Below are positions 17,110 to 25,753 of a stretch of 44,659 bases of DNA, one piece after another (positions within the stretch are counted from its first letter, which is position 1; the number at the start of each line of letters is the position of its first letter). The notes beneath the pieces are model-generated. The model was not told where the DNA came from and searched no databases. It saw only the letters and a program-made list of their open reading frames with translations. The translations under genes were made by a program, and so were the position numbers. The stretch comes from Firmicutes bacterium FC7 (GTDB lineage Bacteria > Bacillota > Clostridia > Tissierellales > Tissierellaceae): assembly GCA_022760735.1 (NCBI GenBank), contig JAKELU010000005.1:1-44659 (forward strand), given 5' to 3'.

Positions 17110-18450
17110 ATGAATTCTAGAGAAGTAGCTTTAAATATATTACAGGACGTCCACAAGAACTTTAGTTATTCAAATTTATCAATTTCAAAACATGTTGCTC
17201 ATAATAAATTATCTGAGCAAGATGAAAGCTTTATTCGAGAGTTAGTTTATGGAGTACTAGAAAATAGAATATACTTAGATTATGTTTTATCAAAAGCCTC
17301 AAAGATCAAATTAAAGAGAATTCATCCTGTTATTTTAGATGTTTTAAGATTAGGAATATATCAACTTGTTTTTATGGACAGGGTTCCTACGAGTGCTGCT
17401 GTTAATGAATCGGTTAAATTAGCAAAGAAATATGGTCATAAGGGTACAATTGGCTTTGTAAATGGTGTATTAAGAGGAATAAGTAGAAATAAAGAAAGCT
17501 ATATGAAAATTGAATTGGAAGATAAGTTGGAGTATTTAAGCACTAAATACTCTCATCCTACCTTCTTAGTAAAAAAATTTATAAATGATTTTGGTTATGA
17601 ATTTACAGAAAGTCTTTTAATTGCTAATAATTCAACACCAAAGCTAAATATAAGAGTAAACACATTGAAAGTAACAAAGAGTGAATTAATAGAAAAACTT
17701 TCAGATAAAGGATTTATTATAAATGAAGGGAAATATGCAAAAGATGCTCTGATTATAGAAAATCCTAGTGGAATTATTAGCAGTGAAGAATTTAAGAAAG
17801 GATATTTTATTATTCAAGATGAAAGTAGCATGCTTGTAGGTCAGATTATGGCTCCAAAAGAAAACTCTTTAGTTTTAGACATCTGTAGTGCTCCTGGTGG
17901 GAAATCTACTCATTTAGCGCAATATATGGAAAATAAAGGGAAAATTATATCTAGAGACTTGTTTGAGCATAAAATTAAACTAATCAATGAAAATAAGAAA
18001 AGACTTGGAGCAGATATTATAGATGCTCAAGTTTATAATGCCCTTGAATTAGATGAGGAATTAGTAGATAAAGTAGATTATTGTCTTGTAGATGCTCCTT
18101 GTTCAGGATTAGGCCTTATTAGACGAAAACCTGAGATTAAATGGACTAGAACACTAAATGACATTAAAGAATTATCAGACTTACAATTTAAAATATTAGA
18201 AGTTGCAAAAAAATATGTTAAAAATAATGGGGTTTTATTGTATAGTACTTGTACAATAGTAGATGAAGAGAATATTAACATAGTACAGAAATTTTTGGCA
18301 CAAAATCCAGAATTTAAATTGGTATCAATAGAAAATGAACTGTATAATTCTGAAAAAATAAATACATGTAGCAAAGGATATATACAATTATACCCTAATG
18401 TACATGGTACAGATGGCTTTTTTATAGCTAAAATGGTAAAACTAGGATAG
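17110..18450 (+). CDS. rsmB: 16S rRNA (cytosine-967-C5)-methyltransferase
   Basis: RsmB methylates C967 of 16S rRNA. The 446-residue protein has an N-terminal NusB-like RNA-binding domain (about 1-135, with ELVYGVLENR and GFVNGVLRG) and a SAM-dependent methyltransferase domain with the DICSAPGGKSTHLAQ loop, the VDAPCSGLGLIRRKPEIKW motif carrying one catalytic cysteine and the YSTCTI motif carrying the other. The ATG at 17110 is preceded by a purine-rich GGAGGAGAGGAG. It precedes rlmN, another rRNA methylase. Confidence 0.96.
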   Translation: MNSREVALNILQDVHKNFSYSNLSISKHVAHNKLSEQDESFIRELVYGVLENRIYLDYVLSKASKIKLKRIHPVILDVLRLGIYQLVFMDRVPTSAAVNESVKLAKKYGHKGTIGFVNGVLRGISRNKESYMKIELEDKLEYLSTKYSHPTFLVKKFINDFGYEFTESLLIANNSTPKLNIRVNTLKVTKSELIEKLSDKGFIINEGKYAKDALIIENPSGIISSEEFKKGYFIIQDESSMLVGQIMAPKENSLVLDICSAPGGKSTHLAQYMENKGKIISRDLFEHKIKLINENKKRLGADIIDAQVYNALELDEELVDKVDYCLVDAPCSGLGLIRRKPEIKWTRTLNDIKELSDLQFKILEVAKKYVKNNGVLLYSTCTIVDEENINIVQKFLAQNPEFKLVSIENELYNSEKINTCSKGYIQLYPNVHGTDGFFIAKMVKLG

Positions 18451-18470
18451 ATTAATTCAATCTTTTTATG

Positions 18471-18476
18471 TATAAT
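18471..18476 (+). promoter_or_regulatory. Possible -10 box before rlmN
   Basis: A consensus TATAAT lies 25 bases before the rlmN start in the 50-base gap. There is no convincing -35, and the whole region is AT-rich. Confidence 0.25.
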
Positions 18477-18500
18477 ATTTAGATAAGGATTGGTGTTATA

Positions 18501-19538
18501 ATGAGCAAATTTGAATTAAATAGTATGACTTTAGAAGAGCTTAAAAATTATATGGTGAGCATTGGTGAAAAGTCATATAGGGGAGAACAAGTTTTTACTT
18601 ATTTTAATCGACATAAAAATCTTGAACTTGACTCCTTAAATCAGCTGCCAAAAGAGCTTAAGATTAAAATTAAAGAAAAAGCAAAAGTAAATACAATTGA
18701 AATATATAAGAGATTTGACTCAAAAATAGATAGCACAAAGAAATATTTATTTCTGTTAGAGGACAAAAATATTATAGAAAGTGTTTTTATGCAATATAAA
18801 CATGGAAACTCTGTATGTATCTCAACACAAGTTGGTTGTAAAATGGGATGTATGTTTTGTGCTTCTACAAAAGAAGGACTCATTAGAAATTTAACACCTG
18901 CTGAAATGCTAAATCAAGTATATATGATAGAAAAGGATACTAATGAGACAATTTCAAATATAGTACTTATGGGGAGTGGAGAGCCTCTAGATAATTATGA
19001 TAATGTTTTAAAGTTCATTAATATAATACATGATGAAAAAGGTCATAATCTTAGTCTAAGGAATATTACATTATCAACTTGTGGAGTTGTGCCTAAAATA
19101 TATGATTTGGCAAAGGAAAATCTTCCTATTACTCTGTCTATTTCACTCCATTCACCATTTGATGATGAAAGATCTAAGATAATGCCAATAGCGAGAAGAT
19201 ATAGTTTAGAAGAACTAATGAGAGCTTGCAAATTTTACGGAGATTCTACAAATAGGAGACTTACATTTGAATATACTTTAATAGAGAATGTAAATGACGG
19301 AGAAAAAGAATTAAATGAGCTTTCACGGCTATTAAAAGGCATAAATGCACATGTTAACCTAATACCTCTAAATCCCATTGAGGAATATAAAGAGGAAAGA
19401 CCTAATAGAGAGCATATTGAAAGATTTCAAAAAGGTTTGTTAAAAAGAAATATACCTGCTACAATTAGGAGAGAAATGGGAAGTGATATCAGTGCTTCCT
19501 GTGGTCAGTTAAGAAGAAGTATTACTGATAAAGAATAA
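18501..19538 (+). CDS. rlmN: Dual-specificity RNA methyltransferase RlmN
   Basis: RlmN is a radical-SAM enzyme that makes 2-methyladenosine at A2503 of 23S rRNA and at A37 of some tRNAs. The 345-residue protein has the iron-sulfur motif CKMGCMFC (Cys113, Cys117, Cys120), the GSGEPLDNYDNV SAM-binding stretch and a late conserved cysteine in DISASCGQL that acts in the ping-pong mechanism. A second, earlier catalytic cysteine is expected in this family; Cys106 is the candidate. It lies between rsmB and prpC, the standard order. Confidence 0.97.
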   Translation: MSKFELNSMTLEELKNYMVSIGEKSYRGEQVFTYFNRHKNLELDSLNQLPKELKIKIKEKAKVNTIEIYKRFDSKIDSTKKYLFLLEDKNIIESVFMQYKHGNSVCISTQVGCKMGCMFCASTKEGLIRNLTPAEMLNQVYMIEKDTNETISNIVLMGSGEPLDNYDNVLKFINIIHDEKGHNLSLRNITLSTCGVVPKIYDLAKENLPITLSISLHSPFDDERSKIMPIARRYSLEELMRACKFYGDSTNRRLTFEYTLIENVNDGEKELNELSRLLKGINAHVNLIPLNPIEEYKEERPNREHIERFQKGLLKRNIPATIRREMGSDISASCGQLRRSITDKE

Positions 19539-19554
19539 TCCTTGGGGTGATACT

Positions 19555-20307
19555 ATGATTGTTGGTGCAATTAGTGATATTGGGCTAAAAAGAGAGAATA
19601 ACCAAGATAGTATGTTTGCATCTTTAGAGAAAGATTTTCCCTTATTTATAGTAGCTGATGGAATGGGTGGCCATAAGGCTGGTGATATTGCTAGCAGTAT
19701 GGCAGTTGAAGGCATTATAAATACTTTGAAAAATAATAAAGAAAAATTGGATTCAGAAAATACCATTAAATCTTTTATTAAGGAAGCAGTTTCCTCAGTT
19801 AATGATAAAATATATTTAAGGTCATTTGAAAAATCTGAATGTTTCGGTATGGGAACTACAATAACCTTGGCCTATATATATAAGTCAAAAATATTTATAG
19901 GACATGTAGGAGATAGTAGGGCTTACCTAGTAAGAAACAATAAGATACTTCAAATTACAGAAGATCATACTTTAGTTAATGAATTGATTAAAAACGGTAG
20001 TATAACTCCTGATGAGGCGGTTAATCACCCACAAAGAAATATGATTACTCGTGCCTTAGGGACAAGCAGTAGTATTAATATGGATTTTTATACCATTGAA
20101 TATCATAAAGATGATATATTAATATTGTGTAGTGATGGTCTGACTAATATGATAGATGAGAATACTATATTAGAAGTAATAAATCAAAACAAGGAGAAGG
20201 ATATGAATTTAATTTGTAACTCACTCGTTACTTTAGCTAAAGAGAATGGCGGGAGAGATAACATAACTGTTATAGTAATTAAATTTAGCGACGAGGTGTT
20301 AAAATGA
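19555..20307 (+). CDS. prpC: PP2C-family serine/threonine phosphatase
   Basis: This metal-dependent phosphatase reverses the action of the adjacent PrkC kinase on translation and cell-wall proteins. The 250-residue protein has the complete PP2C metal site: Asp18 in ENNQDSMF, Asp35-Gly36 in VADGMGGH, the GHVGDSRAYL motif, and SDGLTNM and GGRDNITVIV near the end. Its stop overlaps the prkC start as ATGA, so the pair are translationally coupled. Confidence 0.96.
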   Translation: MIVGAISDIGLKRENNQDSMFASLEKDFPLFIVADGMGGHKAGDIASSMAVEGIINTLKNNKEKLDSENTIKSFIKEAVSSVNDKIYLRSFEKSECFGMGTTITLAYIYKSKIFIGHVGDSRAYLVRNNKILQITEDHTLVNELIKNGSITPDEAVNHPQRNMITRALGTSSSINMDFYTIEYHKDDILILCSDGLTNMIDENTILEVINQNKEKDMNLICNSLVTLAKENGGRDNITVIVIKFSDEVLK

Positions 20308-22265
20308 TTGGTAAAATATTAAACAATCGTTATGAAATAATTGAGAAAATTGGAGAGGGTGGTATGGCAATAGTATATAAAGCAAAATGCCATCTACTCA
20401 ATAGATTCGTAGCAATAAAAGTGCTTAGAGATGAATTTACTGAAGATGAACAGTTTATTGGAAAGTTTAGAAGAGAGTCTCAAGCAGCTGCAAGCTTGTC
20501 TCATCCTAATATACTCAATATTTATGATGTTGGTACTGAGGAAGTTGATAATAAAAAAGTACATTATATAGTTATGGAGTATATAAACGGTATCACTCTT
20601 AAGGAAGTTATTAGAAATAAGGGAAAATTACCTGCTGATGATGTTATTAGATACTCATTACAAATTGCTGAAGCTTTAGATCATGCCCATAAAAATCATA
20701 TAGTACACAGAGATATAAAGCCTCATAATATTATGATAACGAAGGATAATAGAATAAAAGTAACTGATTTTGGCATCGCAAGAGCAGTTACATCTTCTAC
20801 AGTTACTACAACATCAAATGTTCTAGGATCAGTTCATTATTTTTCTCCTGAGCAAGCTAGAGGTGGGTATACAGATGAAAAATCTGATATCTATTCATTG
20901 GGTATAGTTATGTATGAGATGATAACTGGTAAGGTTCCATATGATGGTGAAAGTCCGATTACTGTTGCCTTAAAGCATATTCAGGAAGACATTATACCAC
21001 CAAGTAAGCTAGATATCAATATACCTTCTAACTTAGAAAATATTATTATGAAGTGTGTTCAAAAAAGACAAAGTGATAGATATAACAATATTTCAGAATT
21101 AATATCTGATTTGAAAAATATTAAGAGTATAGATATTAAACCATTGATTGATGATGATATGGAATCAGCAACTCGAATAATTCCTGCAATAGATATTAAA
21201 GAGGATGATATAATGGAGAGTAAGTCAGAAAGAAGTAAGAAAAACATTAACCATAAAAAGAAAAAAAGTAAGAAAGATGGTGGTGGAGTAGTATTTTTGG
21301 GAATATTACTGGCATTTGTCTTGGTTACTAGTTTGTTTCTAGGTTATGCTAAGCTTAAGGAATTTCTGTCGATTGATGAGGTTATAGTACCTAATATTGT
21401 AGGTATGAAAGAAGATGAAGCAAGGGCTAAAATTGAAGGGCTTAATTTAGCATTTAATGTTGTAGATAGAGTGAAGAATGACGAGTTTGAAGCTGGAGAA
21501 GTAATACATCAATCTGTAGAACCAAATACTACTGTTAAGACAGGATATCCGATAAATGTGACTATAAGTGAAGGTCCTGATTTAGTAAGTGTACCTCCAA
21601 TTTTAAATAAGACTCTTGCTGAGGCAGAAGAAATACTTAAGAACAGTGGATTAAGAATAGGAACAATAGATCCAGGATTTTCTGAAACAGTTCCTAAAGG
21701 TTCTATTATGGAACAAAAACCTGAACCGTTTACTGAATTAGCTCCAGGATCAAGAATAAATATTGTAATAAGTGAGGGACCTGAAATTGTAAATGTTCAA
21801 ATGCCTAACGTTGTAAATAAGCCTATTGAAGAGGCAAAGAGTATGATTATAGCTGCAGGATTAGAAGTAGGTGATATAACACCTCAACCAAGCAATAATG
21901 TTCCAAAAGAATTAGTCACATGGCAATCATATGAACCTGGAACAACACTTGAATCAGGTACATCAGTTGATCTATATATTAGCTCAGGTCCAGAGGAAAT
22001 TAACGAGCCTGGAAATAATGAGCCAGGAGATAATTCTGATGTAGAGGTTCCTACAACATTTACATTAACACCATTTCCTGATAAAGAAGATACTGAAATT
22101 AAAATTATTAGAGTTCAAGACGGAGAAACAAAAGTTGTATTCCATGAAACACGTAAGCTAAGCGATGGTATCTTTACAATTACATTGTATGGAAAAGTTG
22201 GAGCTAGATATGATATATTCTTTGATGATATATTCCAAGGTAGTCAAACATCAGTAGCACCATAA
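20304..22265 (+). CDS. prkC: PASTA-domain serine/threonine protein kinase PrkC
   Basis: PrkC senses muropeptides and lipid II and phosphorylates cytoplasmic targets, affecting growth, division and spore germination. The kinase domain (about 11-275) has the GEGGMAIVYKA loop, Lys39, the HRD motif (135-137) and DFG (155-157). A basic juxtamembrane segment precedes one transmembrane helix (about 329-348). Outside lie three PASTA repeats (about 360-424, 427-493 and 494-562), then a Pro/Glu/Asn linker and an extra C-terminal beta-rich domain (about 585-653) not present in all PrkC proteins. Total 653 residues. It overlaps prpC by four bases and precedes rsgA. Confidence 0.97.
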   Translation: MIGKILNNRYEIIEKIGEGGMAIVYKAKCHLLNRFVAIKVLRDEFTEDEQFIGKFRRESQAAASLSHPNILNIYDVGTEEVDNKKVHYIVMEYINGITLKEVIRNKGKLPADDVIRYSLQIAEALDHAHKNHIVHRDIKPHNIMITKDNRIKVTDFGIARAVTSSTVTTTSNVLGSVHYFSPEQARGGYTDEKSDIYSLGIVMYEMITGKVPYDGESPITVALKHIQEDIIPPSKLDINIPSNLENIIMKCVQKRQSDRYNNISELISDLKNIKSIDIKPLIDDDMESATRIIPAIDIKEDDIMESKSERSKKNINHKKKKSKKDGGGVVFLGILLAFVLVTSLFLGYAKLKEFLSIDEVIVPNIVGMKEDEARAKIEGLNLAFNVVDRVKNDEFEAGEVIHQSVEPNTTVKTGYPINVTISEGPDLVSVPPILNKTLAEAEEILKNSGLRIGTIDPGFSETVPKGSIMEQKPEPFTELAPGSRINIVISEGPEIVNVQMPNVVNKPIEEAKSMIIAAGLEVGDITPQPSNNVPKELVTWQSYEPGTTLESGTSVDLYISSGPEEINEPGNNEPGDNSDVEVPTTFTLTPFPDKEDTEIKIIRVQDGETKVVFHETRKLSDGIFTITLYGKVGARYDIFFDDIFQGSQTSVAP

Positions 22266-22275
22266 GGAGTGTAAT

Positions 22276-23151
22276 ATGTTAGAAGGAAAAATTATTAAGG
22301 GTATTGGCGGATTTTACTATGTAAAGACAGATATGGGAATAATTGAAAGCAGAGCAAGGGGAATATTTAGAGAAGAAAATCTTATTCCTCTTGTTGGTGA
22401 TAATGTTAAAGTTCGTATTAGTGAAGAAGACAAGAGTGGATATATTGAAGAAATACTTGAAAGACAAAATGAACTAATAAGACCACCTGTCGCTAATATA
22501 ACTCAAGCCATTATTGTGATGAGCATCAAAAAGCCTAACATCAATACACTACTTCTAGATAAGTTCTTATTGATGATTGAGAATTTAAAGCTCAATATAG
22601 TTATTGCTTTTAACAAGGTAGATTTGTCAAAAGAAGAAGTAAACGAACTTAGGAATATCTACGAACAAGCTGGTTATAAAGTTATTATGACTAGCAATAA
22701 ATTAGATATAGGCATTGAAGAACTTAAGGAAGTATTAAAAGGCCATATAACGGTATTTGCAGGGCCATCAGGAGTTGGAAAATCATCATTACTTAACAAG
22801 ATTAATCCTAACTTTAATCGTGCAACTGGAGATATAAGTTCGAAATCGAAACGAGGTAAACATACTACTAGAAGCGTTGAATTGTTAGATGTTGATGAAG
22901 ATACTTACGTGCTTGATACTCCTGGTTTTAGCTCACTTGACTTAAGTTTCTTAGAGGAACCAATTGATGTTAGAAAATATTTTAGGGAAATTAATAAATA
23001 TGGTAGAGAGTGTAGATTTCTAAGCTGTTTACATGACAAAGAACCAGATTGTGCTGTTAAGGATAAAGTAGAAAGTGGTACTATAAATAAGGGCAGATAC
23101 GAAAATTATTTAATGATATTAAACGAGATTAGAAACAAGAGGAGGTACTAG
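22276..23151 (+). CDS. rsgA: Ribosome small-subunit GTPase RsgA
   Basis: RsgA is a late 30S assembly factor. It has an N-terminal OB-fold (about 1-70), a circularly permuted GTPase domain with G4 NKVD (113-116) before G1 GPSGVGKS (163-170) and G3 DTPG (214-217), and a zinc knuckle with Cys246, Cys251, His253 and Cys259. This permuted order is diagnostic. Length is 291 residues, normal. It follows prkC by ten bases. In B. subtilis, PrkC phosphorylates the RsgA homologue CpgA, so a regulatory link is likely here too, though this is inference. Confidence 0.97.
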   Translation: MLEGKIIKGIGGFYYVKTDMGIIESRARGIFREENLIPLVGDNVKVRISEEDKSGYIEEILERQNELIRPPVANITQAIIVMSIKKPNINTLLLDKFLLMIENLKLNIVIAFNKVDLSKEEVNELRNIYEQAGYKVIMTSNKLDIGIEELKEVLKGHITVFAGPSGVGKSSLLNKINPNFNRATGDISSKSKRGKHTTRSVELLDVDEDTYVLDTPGFSSLDLSFLEEPIDVRKYFREINKYGRECRFLSCLHDKEPDCAVKDKVESGTINKGRYENYLMILNEIRNKRRY

Positions 23152-23153
23152 GA

Positions 23154-23810
23154 ATGACAGATATAGCACCGTCATTATTGTCTGCAGACTTTGCATTTTT
23201 ATCCGACGAGATTAAAAAGGTGGAAAAAGGAGGAGCTGATTACTTACATTTAGATGTTATGGATGGTATCTTCGTACCAAATATTACCTTTGGTCCACCA
23301 GTAATAAAAAAGTTAAAAAAAATAACATCAATTCCTTTTGATGTACATCTTATGATAGATAAACCTGAACGATATATAAAGGACTTTGTTGATGCGGGAG
23401 CAGATATACTAACTGTACATGCTGAAGCAACGACACACCTTCATAGGACCATTCAAGAGATAAAGTCCCACGGAATAAAAGCTGGTGTTTCACTTAATCC
23501 CGCTACTCCATTAAGTTCGATAGAGTATATACTTGAAGATTTAGATTTAATTCTTATTATGACAGTAAATCCAGGCTTTGGTGGACAATCCTTTATTAAA
23601 TCAATGGTTGATAAAATTATAGATACAAGAAGGCTTATTGATGAAAGAAATTCAAAAATTCTACTTGAGATTGATGGCGGTGTTAAGTTGGATAATGCAT
23701 TAGAACTATCTAAATTAGGAGTTGACATTTTAGTAGCTGGTTCTGCAATATTTGGAGCTGAAGATGTTGTGAAGAGAACAAAGGAGTTTAAAAATCTATT
23801 TGTAAAGTAA
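23154..23810 (+). CDS. rpe: Ribulose-phosphate 3-epimerase
   Basis: Rpe interconverts ribulose 5-phosphate and xylulose 5-phosphate in the pentose phosphate pathway. The 218-residue TIM barrel has the metal-site motifs LHLDVMDGIFVPNITFGP and FDVHLMI, the TVNPGFGGQSFI loop, and the late ILLEIDGGV and LVAGSAIFG motifs. It starts two bases after the rsgA stop. The next downstream element is the TPP riboswitch; Rpe products feed thiamine-dependent transketolase, which may be why the genes remain linked. Confidence 0.97.
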   Translation: MTDIAPSLLSADFAFLSDEIKKVEKGGADYLHLDVMDGIFVPNITFGPPVIKKLKKITSIPFDVHLMIDKPERYIKDFVDAGADILTVHAEATTHLHRTIQEIKSHGIKAGVSLNPATPLSSIEYILEDLDLILIMTVNPGFGGQSFIKSMVDKIIDTRRLIDERNSKILLEIDGGVKLDNALELSKLGVDILVAGSAIFGAEDVVKRTKEFKNLFVK

Positions 23811-23828
23811 TTAATATTATGATATATT
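23800..23828 (+). promoter_or_regulatory. Candidate promoter for the TPP leader RNA
   Basis: TTGTAA (23800-23805) and TATATT (23823-23828) are 17 bases apart and would start RNA about 15-20 bases before the riboswitch. The -35 lies within the end of rpe. Confidence 0.45.
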
Positions 23829-23850
23829 AAAGTAAATGAATAAATAAAAA

Positions 23851-23931
23851 ACACTAGGGGAGCGTAAGCTGAGAAAGTTTTATACTTGACCCTTATAACC
23901 TGAACTAGGTAATGCTAGCGGAGGGAAGTGT
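23851..23931 (+). promoter_or_regulatory. TPP riboswitch (THI element)
   Basis: All conserved thiamine-pyrophosphate aptamer blocks are present in order: CTGAGA (23869-23874), GACCCTT (23888-23894), ACCTGA (23898-23903), and the GCGGAGGGA block (23918-23926). The closing P1 helix pairs ACACT (23851-23855) with AGTGT (23927-23931). It precedes a strong terminator and thiT, so TPP binding should stop transcription of the thiamine uptake genes. Confidence 0.97.
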
Positions 23932-23958
23932 GAGTATTAATTGTTACTATGATTATTG

Positions 23959-23995
23959 ATACCCATTCCCAATGCGGAATGGGTATTTATTTTTT
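23959..23995 (+). terminator. Riboswitch-controlled intrinsic terminator
   Basis: A perfect 11-bp stem (23959-23969 with 23976-23986, loop CAATGC) is followed by a T-rich run to 23995. The thiT ribosome-binding site AAGGAGG begins right after it. It is the expected expression platform of the TPP riboswitch; I could not identify the competing antiterminator by eye. Confidence 0.9.
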
Positions 23996-24009
23996 AAGGA
24001 GGTTGTGTT

Positions 24010-24549
24010 ATGATAAAAAAATTTAACGTTAAAATGCTTGCTGAAGGTGGGATGATGCTTGCATTAGCTGTGCTACTTAATACTATCAAAATTTATCAGG
24101 CTCCTAATGGTGGTAGTATATCTGCTGGAAGCATGATTCCTATCCTTCTATATGCAATAAGATGGGGGTTAGGACCAGGATTAGTAGTTGGATCTGTATA
24201 TGGGTTGCTTGATTTTATTTTTAATCCATATTTTTATCACCCATTTCAATTCTTATTAGATTATATTTTTGCATATGGGGTATTAGGAATTGCAGGCATA
24301 GCCTATACTAAAGAAAATAAGGAAAATAGTGTGACAAAGATGATTATTGGTATTATAATAGCAATTAGTGGTAGAATGCTATCTCATATCTTGTCGGGAG
24401 TTATTTTCTTTGCTGAATATGCGGGAGATCAAAATCCTTGGGTATATTCGATAGGGTATAATGCTACTTATTTAGTTCCTGAATTAATAATTTCTGTAGC
24501 AGTTATATCATTTATTTGGAAACCAATAAGAAAGGCATTTAATAAATAA
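24010..24549 (+). CDS. thiT: ThiT, thiamine-specific S component of an ECF transporter
   Basis: ThiT captures thiamine at the membrane and works with a shared EcfA/EcfA'/EcfT energy module. The 179-residue protein has about six hydrophobic segments and the family start EGGMMLALAVLLN, then NGGSISAGSMIPILLYAIRW, and later the FAEYAG and GYNATYLVPEL stretches that line the thiamine pocket. The TPP riboswitch directly upstream independently supports thiamine as the substrate. The energy module genes are not in this window. Confidence 0.95.
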   Translation: MIKKFNVKMLAEGGMMLALAVLLNTIKIYQAPNGGSISAGSMIPILLYAIRWGLGPGLVVGSVYGLLDFIFNPYFYHPFQFLLDYIFAYGVLGIAGIAYTKENKENSVTKMIIGIIIAISGRMLSHILSGVIFFAEYAGDQNPWVYSIGYNATYLVPELIISVAVISFIWKPIRKAFNK

Positions 24550-24572
24550 TTTTATGGAAGTGGATGTTAATT

Positions 24573-25208
24573 GTGAAGGGATTAATTATTTCAAGTGGTT
24601 ATATTGAAGACTTTAGAACTTTAACAGAGCAAGCTAAAAATATGGATTATATATTAGCTGCCGACGGAGGAATAAGATATTTGATAGAAGCAGGTATCAA
24701 GCCTGATGCAGTAATTGGAGATTTCGATTCGATAGACGAAGCATCTAGAGAATTTATTCTAAAAGAAAATATTCAAACTTTTAAATTTCCCATCGAAAAA
24801 GATGAAACTGATACAGAGTTAGCAATAAGACATCTATTAAAAATTGGATGTGATGATATAACTTTAGTTGGGGTTACTGGTAGTAGATTAGACCATACAT
24901 TAGCTAATATATATCTACTTAAACAACTATTAGATGTAGGTGTGAAAGGGAAGATTTTCAATAATAACAATACAATATATTTAGTAAATAGAGAGCTTAT
25001 ATTGATGAAAAAAGAAAATTATTATATATCTTTAATTCCTATATCAACAGAAGGCATTGTTGTTACCTTGAAAGGATTCTATTATCCATTAGAAAATTTT
25101 AAAATTGAATTTGGAAGTACTTTAGGAATTAGTAATAAAATTGTAGATGAATTTGGAAAAATTGAAATTCATAAAGGGGAAGCTTTGATTATTGAATCAA
25201 GAGATTAA
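24573..25208 (+). CDS. thiN: Thiamine pyrophosphokinase
   Basis: ThiN transfers pyrophosphate from ATP to thiamine, giving TPP. The 211-residue protein has the ADGGIRYLIEAGIKPDAVIG and GDFDSID motifs, KDETDTELAIRHL, and GVTGSRLDHTLANIYLL, all typical of the catalytic domain; the C-terminal part is the thiamine-binding beta-sandwich. I prefer GTG at 24573, giving MKGLIISSG; an ATG at 24564 in the same frame is the alternative, and the ribosome-binding site does not clearly decide. It follows thiT, so uptake and activation of thiamine are under the same riboswitch. B. subtilis has thiN in this same place after rpe. Confidence 0.95.
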   Translation: MKGLIISSGYIEDFRTLTEQAKNMDYILAADGGIRYLIEAGIKPDAVIGDFDSIDEASREFILKENIQTFKFPIEKDETDTELAIRHLLKIGCDDITLVGVTGSRLDHTLANIYLLKQLLDVGVKGKIFNNNNTIYLVNRELILMKKENYYISLIPISTEGIVVTLKGFYYPLENFKIEFGSTLGISNKIVDEFGKIEIHKGEALIIESRD

Positions 25209-25226
25209 TTTTTAGTAACTAAATTT

Positions 25227-25256
25227 ATTCCTTTGAATACAATGTAACAAAGGGAT
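25227..25256 (+). other. Hairpin next to the ribosome-binding site of the 56-residue protein gene
   Basis: A 9-bp stem (25227-25235 with 25248-25256, one G-U pair) ends immediately before AAGGAG (25257-25262). It has no T-run so it is not a terminator; it may shape translation start of the small gene. Confidence 0.35.
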
Positions 25257-25270
25257 AAGGAGTGATAATT

Positions 25271-25441
25271 ATGAAAAGGTATGTTCATAAATATCGTACA
25301 AAGTACAAAAATATAATAGGTATTACCCTTGGGATAATAGGATTTATTATACTTGTAAGTGTCATGCCTATAGAATTTCTCTTATCCCTAATAGGAATTG
25401 CACTTTTGATTATGGGCTTCTTAATAATAAAGATAAAATAA
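25271..25441 (+). CDS. Small two-helix membrane protein (56 residues) in the spoVM position
   Basis: The 56-residue product begins MKRYVHKYRTKYKN, a strongly basic N-terminal stretch, followed by two hydrophobic segments (about residues 15-32 and 35-53) broken by MPIEF and ending in KIK. The N-terminus should stay in the cytoplasm with a membrane hairpin. AAGGAGTG lies at proper distance upstream. I do not recognise a named family. In B. subtilis the sporulation microprotein gene spoVM lies at this exact place, between thiN and rpmB, but SpoVM is a 26-residue amphipathic helix and this is not its homologue by sequence. Its reality is supported by the ribosome-binding site, a complete frame, and the terminator right at its end. 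Confidence 0.8.
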   Translation: MKRYVHKYRTKYKNIIGITLGIIGFIILVSVMPIEFLLSLIGIALLIMGFLIIKIK

Positions 25442-25475
25442 GGCTTGCCATTTAAAACAATGGAAGCCTTTTTTA
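25441..25475. terminator. Bidirectional terminator between the small gene and rpmB
   Basis: A stem of AGGCTT plus CCATT pairs with AATGG plus AAGCCT (25441-25452 with 25459-25469, one bulge), then a run of Ts follows on the plus strand to 25475. On the minus strand the same hairpin is followed by a T-rich run, so it can end rpmB transcripts too. Confidence 0.8.
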
Positions 25476-25497
25476 GTATTTCAATTTAACAAGATAA

Positions 25498-25689
25498 TTA
25501 TAATGCTCTCTCAACATAACCTGATCTTAAACATCTTGTACATACATTAACTCTTTTTACAGAACCGTTAACAACCGCTTTTACTTTTCTAATATTAGGT
25601 GCCCAACTTCTTGAGCTTTTCTTATTTGAGAAAGTAACCTTGTTACCGAATACTTTTCCTTTTCCACAAACTTCGCAAACTTTTGACAC
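25498..25689 (-). CDS. rpmB: 50S ribosomal protein L28
   Basis: L28 is a small protein of the large subunit. The 63-residue protein begins with GTG, giving MSKVCEVCGKGKVFGNKV, and has the SNKKSSRSWAPNIRKVKAVV core and VCTRCLRSG. The two CXXC pairs mean this is the zinc-binding (C+) form. AAGGAGGTG lies at correct distance upstream of the GTG at 25689; the frame is open further upstream but without family match. It is on the opposite strand to its neighbours, as in Bacillus, and divergent from asp23. Confidence 0.97.
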   Translation of the reverse strand: MSKVCEVCGKGKVFGNKVTFSNKKSSRSWAPNIRKVKAVVNGSVKRVNVCTRCLRSGYVERAL

Positions 25690-25753
25690 TATAATACACC
25701 TCCTTAGGTTATTACTGAATATACAATTACGTATTATTCCTTTATGGCAACAC

